Assembly (NCBI RefSeq): GCF_963678635.1
Contig: NC_087067.1
Coordinates: forward strand, 41,692,696 to 41,752,695
DNA: 60,000 bases
Direction of reading: 5' to 3'
DNA from: Symsagittifera roscoffensis
Lineage: Eukaryota > Xenacoelomorpha > Acoela > Convolutidae
The first letter of the stretch is position 1. Each line of letters begins with the position of its first letter. Positions 55,001 to 60,000 of the stretch are shown one piece after another. The position numbers were made by a program, and so were the translations under genes. The notes beneath the pieces are model-generated. The model did no database searches. It was not told the DNA's origin and was given only the letters and a program-made list of their open reading frames with translations.

Positions 55001-58000
55001 TCGCAATTTAGGCTATTCGCGATTTAAGGATGCAGATGAGCGCGCTACACGTGTTTCGCAACTTCGCGGCGAAACCCGGCTCTTATTTTTATAAAAAATT
55101 TTAGCTTCTCTTGACCAGCTTGCAACACATAGGCGCGTCTACGTTGGTCTCTATTAGCTCGAAAAAAAGCCAGGTGGAAATGACTGTAAAAATCGGACCT
55201 TGAATATAATTTTTGAATGTGCAATTTCATTAAACAGTGTCGAATGCGCCCTAACAAAGTGTCGAATAGTGCCCTAATAAAACTGTGATTTGGAAATTTG
55301 TAACACGTTTTGGTTTTTTGGCTGTTCAACATATCAAATGTTTATACCCCGTGCCCATGAGACACTCTTAGAGAAGACGAGTTTTTCATACAAAATATAG
55401 AGGCGAGAAAATACTGAAAATATATTTCATGTTTTTGGGGTTGTCAGTTTTTTGCAAGAAAGAGTAAGCCTCATTGATAAACAAGTTATAATAACCTTTT
55501 GATTATTGACTAAATTTTTGTTAGAAGATATAGATTGACAGTTGAGTGTGAAAAAGCTGAAAAAATCATCACTCTAGAAAACAATAAAAATCAGACCAGT
55601 TTTTCTCAACACTGAGACGTGTACTAATGGTATTCAAGCCATAGTTGAAAGAACTTTAACATAATATCTCCCTTGATCCCGCCTCGAGGAGCAGTTTTTG
55701 AGGCTGCCAAAATCGGCTGAGAAAAAAAAACAGACTATATCCCGGACTCATGTACAGACTTTCGCGACAAATTTGTGGCATGTCCAGACTTTCCAGATCA
55801 AAACTTGGCATTTCCAGACTTTCGCGATCATGATAATCCGTCGCGAACTTCGCGACCGAAGTAGAGATGGCGCGACCAAAACATCGCGCTTCATATTTGG
55901 TATGTCCAGACTCTCGCGACCAAGATTTGCCATTTACAGACTTTAGCGACCAAAAAACTCTAGCGCGACTTTTGCGACCAAGGCGGATACGGCGCGACCC
56001 TGCGGCTCAGGTAACGGCGCGACCGGCGCTACCAAGCTCAGCATTTTCAACACGTTCCAGACCGGATGGAGACGGCGCGACTTTCACGACCAAGGTGGAT
56101 ACGGCGCGACCGGCCTGGTCAGGGCGACCAAAAATTGCACCTTCAAGATTTTCCCGACCGAGGTGCAGACTCCGCGACTTTCTAGACCGAGGCGCGACCA
56201 AGAACCAATTCCTTACGACCAAGGCGGAGACGGCGCGACCAAGGCCCAATTCCTTACGACCAAGGCGGAGACGGCGCAACTTTCCAGACCAATTCGATTT
56301 TTGTTACCAAATTTTGGTATGTCAAGACTTTCTCTACCATTTTCCGTGCATTTCGCGACCAAGCTGAGCGACTTTCACGTTCAGAGTGGAGAAGGCGCGA
56401 CTTTCCAGACCATGGTGGAGATGGCGCGACTTTCCATACCAAGGCGGAGACGGCGCGTTTTTCCAGACCGAGGCGGAGACGGCGCGACCAAGAAACAATT
56501 CTTCGCGACCGTGGTGGAAGCGGCGCGACTTTCCATACCAAGGCGGGGATGGCGCGATTTTCCAGACCATGGAGGAGAAGGTGCGATCAAGAATCAATTC
56601 CTCGCGACCAAGGCGGAGACGGCAAGACTTTCCAGACCAAGGCGGAGACGGCGCGTCTTTCGAGAACAATGCGGAGACGGCGCAACCAAGAATCAGTTCC
56701 TCACGACCAAGGCGGAGACGGATTTGAACATACGCAGGAAGATTCCAGCTCTGTTCGAGTCTCCGCATTTGTCTGGAAAGTCGCGCCGTCTCCACCTTTG
56801 TTTGAAAAGTCGCACCGTCTCCGCCTTTGTCGCGAAAGTCGCGCCGTATCCGCCATGGTCGCTCCACGGGTCGCGCCGCATCCGGATTCAGACTAAAATT
56901 GCATGGTCGCGCCGAGAGTTTGAGTCTCGAAAGTCTGGACATAAGGTCTCGAAAGTCTGGACATGAGTCGCGCCAAGGGTCGCGCCGCATCCGGATTCAG
57001 ACCCAAATTGCATAGTCGCGCTGAGAGTTTGAGTCTGGAAAGACTGGACATAAGGTTTGAAAAGTCTGGACATAAGTCGCGCCGTGGGTCGCGAAAGTGA
57101 GGACATACCAAAATTTGGTCGCGAAAGTCAGGACATGGCAAAGAAATTATGACATCCCAGGTCGAGGTCCCAGACTCATGGCCAGACTCATGTCCAGGGT
57201 CGCGAAAGTCTGGATATACCAAAATTTTGTCGCGAAAGTCTGAGCACAGATTTTCGCGAGAAAAATTTGGTATGTCCAGACTTTCGCGACCCTGGACATG
57301 AGTCTGGTCATGAGTCTGGGATCTCGACCTGGGATGTCATAATTTCTTTTCCCATTTCGTAAATTAATCAGAAGAATAACCATGTTCAATTGGCTAAGGA
57401 GAAAAAAGCAAAAAAAAAGACCCAAGTGTGACTTAAAGTACTGACTCCCCTAGCTGTATTGAAGTTAGTTTTACTAGATGGTTGGAATTCTAAGTACGAG
57501 CATTTATCATTAACAAAGGCCCTGGTTTTTGGTCAAATGCCAAAGTGAATGGCTGTTTGAAGTGAGTTTTCTGGGGTGGGGAAGGAGGGATTGGTCAGAC
57601 AGCTTAAATAAATCGGATCAAATCTTACTGAAGCTGTATTCTCTTATTTCGAGGTCCGTATCAACAGTCAAGGCCAAATGAGGCCATGCAACACGCAAAA
57701 CATTCTCCTCCAGAGCAACTTCCGTTATATGGAGCTGGTTTTCGAACGGTTCCCCTGAGAAGTAAAGCTCAACCGGCGTCTTGATGTCGTCTCCATTCGA
57801 AATGACATGAACCGACACTGGCTCGTTCACGCCCCAGAGTTCGGGAATTTCGGCTTTGATGTTGCGAACATCATCATCTTCAACTGTGGCTTCGATCGTT
57901 TTCTCAAACGATTTTCCGACAAGTCGCAGAGAAATGTCCATTGGAAAAAGAACTTCCAAGCAGGGTGTAATTCGAAGCTCCTTTCCTGGACCCGTGTACA

Positions 58001-58207
58001 TGGGGATGACGGAGGGTATAGCCTCTCCCCCGTTACCACAGAAAGTAGCGATTTCCTTGGGAGGTCCACGGATTGCGGGTTCAGACAAATCCTGCTTCAA
58101 TTCGAAAATCCAAACACCAGGTTCTCCTACATTGCTGCTTTTGTCTATGTAGTCTGAGTGCCGGAAATTATTGAAAGGTCCAGCGATTCTATCTGTTCCA
58201 CCGCCGC
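33803..58207 (-). CDS. Gene 2: NIDO-AMOP-vWD cell-surface protein (Mesh/SUSD2/mucin-4-like), 5' end missing
   Basis: Five minus-strand exons are visible: 57629-58207, 52739-52864, 50519-51607, 43399-43604 and 33803-34018. They total 2216 nt, giving 737 residues plus a stop; visible introns have phases 1, 1, 1, 0 and the first exon is entered in phase 1, as is common in extracellular modular proteins. Order of parts: end of NIDO, Ig/IPT-like region, linker, AMOP, vWD, the conserved module after vWD (FGETWKV, then a C-x5-C pair), a hydrophobic tail. This order is that of Mesh, SUSD2 and mucin-4, adhesion or junction proteins (established family knowledge). No sushi or EGF domain follows, and the tail looks like a GPI signal rather than a long membrane anchor with a cytoplasmic tail. 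A surface or epithelial-junction role is inference. Confidence 0.85.
34019..35320. other. Intron D-E, left part
   Basis: AT-rich. A CACAGAGGCGAAGCGGAGCT piece at 34600-34619 again belongs to the dispersed GCGAAGC family. No exon seen. Confidence 0.45.
35330..37690 (-). mobile_element. LINE relic (endonuclease and reverse transcriptase) in intron D-E
   Basis: From high to low coordinate on the minus strand: an endonuclease-like start at 37388-37690 (NIRLLRCNHDELQCFV, IIIAFCENWP); an RT segment at 36000-36080 (LLKTFDIKDLEVSWLNWKD); GVPQGSALGPLFFLI near 35900; CADDLTVYDKK near 35790; then FQEWFSKSEYILYK at 35333-35560. Many stops and frame shifts. Confidence 0.8.
37700..39050. other. Intron D-E, middle
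   Basis: AT-rich DNA. A minus-strand piece near 38170-38240 (GRLAKNELEMKEAQDS) might be a coiled-coil first-ORF remnant of the LINE beside it, but this is weak. Confidence 0.3.
39058..43081 (+). mobile_element. Nearly full-length degenerate LINE in intron D-E
   Basis: A first-ORF-like part at 39058-39424 (coiled, then ISIAHRLPLRNN and PIFVRFARRIKKH, after a frame change at about 39290); an endonuclease remnant at 39780-40380 (INAICLTETWHNE, VDHVIT, DHYPILL); an RT remnant at 41225-41790 (NNYRPISLL, FDTLDHKILLVKLEY, VIPQGFVLGPLLFLFYFND, FFADDIKILSQ). The 3' region ends with three ATTGTTA units at 43057-43081, a microsatellite tail like those of CR1/L2-type LINEs. No part is intact. Confidence 0.82.
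43399..43604 (-). CDS. Gene 2 exon D: module following vWD
   Basis: This is 206 nt, acceptor CATTTTCAG, donor AGC|GTACGT, phase 1 in and phase 0 out. It encodes LHWSFGETWKVDPILWLFRS and later an NVT sequon. The FG.tW.V...LF pattern is what follows the vWD domain in SUSD2, mucin-4 and Mesh. Other frames of this exon are interrupted, so the phase is well fixed. Confidence 0.85.
43762..44184 (+). mobile_element. hAT-type MITE, copy 1
   Basis: 423 bp from CAGGGGCGGATTTAGG to CCTAGATCTGCCCCTG, the same element as 49652-50052 (inverted) and 51865-52338. It has an internal poly-C run near 44139-44153. Flanking octamers (TAGACCCC / TAAACCAG) match only partly, so the target duplication has decayed. 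It lies just upstream of exon D in the intron. Confidence 0.88.
45030..45230 (+). repeat. Degenerate left LTR segment of the Pao/BEL element
   Basis: The order CTGTTCACAAGCAAAAT, AATCAGATTAACT, ATTACAGAAAAGAACAG, GTGACCAACCTACAT is repeated diverged at 48850-49020. Direct repeats at both ends of a Pao/BEL body are best read as LTR remnants. Confidence 0.6.
45600..48260 (+). pseudogene. Pao/BEL retrotransposon gag-protease relic
   Basis: Gag-like pieces at 46263-46616 (LRAFSERLKQFSIACDHVQL). At 46777-47016 a zinc-binding motif and protease start appear: CSKCSQIHHSFLHFD, corresponding to the C-x2-C-x3-HH-x2-LH pattern of Pao elements, then FAFLDNGS where active elements have a D-S/T-G triad. 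47247-47350 matches the later FPTFRYKSRCIILGTDNIDA part. Stops and frame changes are common and no polymerase was recognised. Confidence 0.75.
48845..49025 (+). repeat. Degenerate right LTR segment of the Pao/BEL element
   Basis: CTGTTCACATGCAAAAT, AAATCAGATGAACTTC, ATTACAGAAAAGAATAG and GGGTGACCATTCTACATT align in order with 45040-45220, about 3.8 kb away. Confidence 0.6.
49100..49280 (+). repeat. Short irregular tandem repeat
   Basis: Repeated CA(A)AACATAGTC(A/C)AAC-like words (for example CAAACATAATCAAACAC, GCAAACATAGTCAACC, AAAACATAGTTTAACTG), extending the right flank of the Pao/BEL relic. Confidence 0.5.
49652..50052 (-). mobile_element. hAT-type MITE, copy 2, with perfect 8-bp target duplication
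   Basis: 401 bp, inverted relative to copies 1 and 3, from CAGGGATGGATCTAGG to TCCGCCCCTG. TATTTGAG flanks it on both sides (49644-49651 and 50053-50060). The 8-bp duplication and CAG...CTG ends fit the hAT superfamily. Confidence 0.93.
50100..50320 (+). repeat. Diverged ~70-bp tandem repeat
   Basis: Three units each with GAAACA(C/T)AGC or CAAACATAGT followed by a (T/G)TTGAG(A/C) block and a CAGTCGAA(C/G)(G/A)-like block. No coding content. Confidence 0.5.
50519..51607 (-). CDS. Gene 2 exon C: AMOP and von Willebrand D domains
   Basis: This is 1089 nt, phase 1-1, acceptor TTATTGTAG, donor AGAG|GTTAGC. AMOP occupies about residues 10-165 of the exon: it begins NCVDWISKEL, contains PCPSN, QCCYDSEGSLIED and EPYQQCCPDDLRCGIF, and ends RDQRPTV, close to the family signature. 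The vWD domain follows (FGGHFITADGSEYSFVGLGV to GLFGHFDGESFNDF). The usual GDPH at the vWD start reads FGGH here, so the acid-labile Asp-Pro bond cleaved in many relatives is absent. Confidence 0.9.
51865..52338 (+). mobile_element. hAT-type MITE, copy 3, with perfect 8-bp target duplication
   Basis: 474 bp from CAGGGGCGGATTTAGG to AGATCCGCCCCTG, with a G-rich internal duplication near its left end. TTAATAAT flanks it on both sides (51857-51864 and 52339-52346). It lies in the intron between exons B and C. Confidence 0.93.
52739..52864 (-). CDS. Gene 2 exon B: linker between IPT-like and AMOP
   Basis: This is 126 nt, phase 1-1, acceptor GGTTTTAG, donor AATG|GTAAAA. It encodes 42 residues, including TGYEYLSDRTVTLQPVNTSY with an N-glycosylation sequon (NTS). 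It joins A and C without frame loss. I assign no separate domain. Confidence 0.75.
52950..53240 (+). repeat. 24-bp minisatellite beside exon B
   Basis: About twelve diverged units close to CCGAATGAAATTGATTTTATAAAT. It lies ~90 bp upstream of exon B's acceptor on the gene 2 strand. Confidence 0.8.
53241..55680. other. Intron A-B, AT-rich part
   Basis: No exon, RNA gene or matched repeat. Open frames at 54480-54887 and 55045-55332 have repeat-like or hydrophobic composition without motifs. Confidence 0.45.
55690..57353. repeat. GC-rich inverted satellite
   Basis: Units of about 29 and 41 bp: GGCGCGACTTTCCAGACCAA, GGCGGAGAC, and a GCGCGACCAAGAATCAATTC-type variant. Units run in one orientation to about 56740 and in the opposite one (GTCGCGCC, GTCTCCGCC, AAAGTCTGGACAT) from about 56760. 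Multi-frame open frames of up to 267 codons on both strands are produced by the repeat. It stands out in an otherwise AT-rich intron of gene 2. Confidence 0.88.
57140..57349. repeat. 95-bp-arm hairpin ending the satellite
   Basis: 57140-57234 and 57255-57349 are near-perfect reverse complements (for example AAGAAATTATGACATCCCAG and its complement at the far end), separated by 20 nt. It includes GTCGCGAAAGTCTGGA-type satellite words. Confidence 0.92.
57629..58207 (-). CDS. Gene 2 exon A: end of NIDO plus Ig/IPT-like region
   Basis: This is 579 nt, acceptor TTTTTTCAG, donor TTCA|GTAAGA, phase 1 at both ends. It opens with a Gly-rich run and then SNVGEPGVWIFEL, matching the typical end of NIDO domains (SN.G.PG.W.F). 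After a CGNGG turn comes a beta-rich stretch of about 90 residues (LRITPCLEVLFPMDISLRLV to VELYFSG) placed like the Ig/IPT region of Mesh-type proteins. Preceding NIDO exons are not visible up to 60000. Confidence 0.85.
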
Positions 58208-60000
58208 CTGAAAAAATTATTGTAAGCTTTTTTGTTAAGACACTCCCAATGGAAAACTTTTGGTGTTCTATTTGCACAATTTTAAGTTCCAGGTTATGAT
58301 GGTAATTTTTGATGATCTTGTAGTCAATCACAGTGAACTCTTCTCAGTCAATATTTGGATTATGAATAATCCAAAAAACTTCACTGAATATAAAAAAGAA
58401 TAATACCGAAAGCTTATTTTGGAGGAGAAAACAGCTGATCTATACACTCAAATCAATGTGCAGTTTATGTTATTTTCTAAAGTAAGTACGCAAGTATTTT
58501 TTTTATTTTTGCATAGGTTTTTTTGATATGCGTTTTTTCAGATACGTTTCAAATGGAAACCTGTGAGTCGACACCTCATAGAAAACAAAACCGGTTGGAC
58601 TAAAAATACTAGTCATATAATTTTTATATATGGAAAAAAGCGAATCATTCACTTTTCATGCAATTCCATAAATACAAAAAATGTTACGGAACACAAGTGA
58701 CAAAGACCTTGAATCACTCCACTCTAGAGTTACCAAAGGTTTAACCGTCTTGTTTTCACAACGCATTTGAAACAAACTGAATATAGATGTCTTACGAAAA
58801 CAATATAAGGAAAGTCTCAAAACTTTATGTTTGACAAGAATTTTCAAATTTGATCGTTTTTAAAAATTTTATAAATTAAAGAATTTAAAAGCTGTATATG
58901 AGGCTTTTAGTTGAATCATGATTAGTTAGAATAAATAATTTGCAGAGAAAACCTGTATTTTTTAGCAAATGAAAGTTAAACATTTTTTCGAAACACGCCC
59001 GTTACCTTTGAAAAATGTGAATTTTCTGCTAAAATTTTTTGGGTCTGTTCTTCAATAACATTTAAAAGACTTCCTCATCACAAACTGTTTTAAGAAAATG
59101 AGAAAAAAACTGTGTTTGAATAATTAAGACGCCAAACTCTATTTTTAAGTAGAGCACTGAACAGTGCTCGCTCGCATCTGGATTCCACAGACGCGTCTTA
59201 ACATTCGTTACAATTTGTATAGCTCAGTGACAAATTGGTCAATTGAGTCTAGTGACAAATGTTGGTCACACAAAATTAAGTCTGATTAAATATTTTTCGT
59301 TATATAATCCAGCGATAAAAAAATCTAGTGAATGATTGAATCTTTTAGTGTTTAAGCATTTGTTCGTCGATTCCATTTCAACAATCGTAGGGTTCCAATT
59401 TTGTGGTAAAAAGAGACAGAGAGAGCCGTATCCAATCCAGTACAAGTTTCACCAAATGGGGCGTCTCAATGAGTGTATTTAAAGCAGATTATTGCACTGC
59501 CTTTAGTATCTGTTGATTGAAACTGTTTTAGTTTTATTACAAACTTTAGTTGTCAAAGAAATTTTGTTACCAACTGGAGCCCAAAATAGTTAAACATTGT
59601 CTTTGATGTAATTTTTCGATAGCAAACAACTATTTAACTTGTTTACAAAACGTGCTTTGAACAACTCAAATAGTATGATACTTGGAAACAATATTTTTTT
59701 TTATTTGAGAAAAACTGGTGAATCTTTTGAACCTCTCAGTTAATTAAGTCTTACAATCATACAAAATAAATATTGTGTTATGAGCAAAAACTTAACGGTT
59801 TTTTAGCATCTCTGATTAAAAAATCATTATTGGAGCTGAAAAAGAGAAACTCGCTTTGAACAACTCGAATGGTATGACAAAATGAAAAAAAAAAAACAAG
59901 CAAGTTTGGTTTTATCAATCGCAGAACAGAATTAACATTTCACATTTGAAAAAAGAATTCCTCACCTTTAAAATTTTCCAAAAAATTTTTTTTTATCGAA
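58208..60000. other. Intron upstream of gene 2 exon A
   Basis: AT-rich DNA with no NIDO-like exon on either strand. The rest of the gene must lie beyond the window. Confidence 0.5.

Noticed and set aside
54480-55332. Possible extra exons of gene 2 between A and B
   Set aside because: Exons A and B join in phase without them, and the open frames lack family motifs or good splice sites.
56163-56990. Long open frames (267 and 218 codons) on opposite strands
   Set aside because: Both arise from the CGCG-rich satellite, have Arg/Pro/Asp-rich repeating composition and overlap each other antisense; unit lengths and low stop content explain them.
55690-57353. CRISPR-like array
   Set aside because: Repeats are contiguous with no unique spacers of constant size, orientation flips, and the host is an animal genome.
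1-60000. A previously undescribed multi-gene system
   Set aside because: Only two unrelated split genes and mobile-element debris are visible; no gene cluster, shared regulation or defence-like arrangement could be supported.

Overview
Organism and overall character. The window is AT-rich nuclear DNA of an invertebrate animal. Genes are split by GT-AG introns, non-coding DNA is packed with degraded retrotransposons, tRNA-derived SINEs and small inverted-repeat elements, and one gene encodes an animal-type NIDO-AMOP-vWD surface protein. I cannot place the species more precisely. There are no operons, CRISPR arrays or bacterial features. Nearly every long open frame outside the two genes is a shadow or a mobile-element relic. 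Layout. (1) Gene 1 lies on the minus strand from about 25.2 kb down to 3.4 kb. I reconstruct 17 exons whose reading phases are mutually consistent and total 2772 nt (about 923 residues plus a stop). I do not recognise the protein. Its introns hold a non-LTR retrotransposon tail (5.7-7.0 kb), five further copies of a dispersed ~450-bp repeat (R1; a sixth, truncated copy starts the window), a pair of ~535-bp inverted repeats enclosing exons 12-13 (11.9-14.4 kb), composite tRNA-derived elements (15.5 and 20.6 kb), a duplicated gag piece, a TA-centred palindrome and a broken gag-protease retroelement (17.6-19.6 kb). (2) The intergenic block from 25.2 to 33.8 kb contains a 338-bp terminal-inverted-repeat element next to a 71-bp tandem duplication, three LINE relics and a 1.9-kb foldback element. 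(3) Gene 2 lies on the minus strand from beyond 58.2 kb down to 33.8 kb. Five exons give 737 residues covering the end of a NIDO domain, an Ig/IPT-like region, an AMOP domain, a von Willebrand D domain with its downstream module, and a short hydrophobic C-terminus that looks like a GPI signal, followed at once by AATAAA. It belongs to the Mesh / SUSD2 / mucin-4 group; its N-terminus is outside the window. Its introns (1.1-9.4 kb) hold two LINE relics, a Pao/BEL relic with a degenerate LTR pair, three hAT-type MITEs (two with perfect 8-bp target duplications), minisatellites and a GC-rich inverted satellite at 55.7-57.35 kb. How the parts relate. The two genes are on the same strand and unrelated in sequence, with no sign that they act together. 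I found no evidence for a new multi-gene system. The most distinctive observations are the unusual C-terminus and lost GDPH site of gene 2, the unidentified protein of gene 1, exons bracketed by long inverted repeats, two-headed tRNA-derived elements, and the palindromic CGCG-rich satellite.
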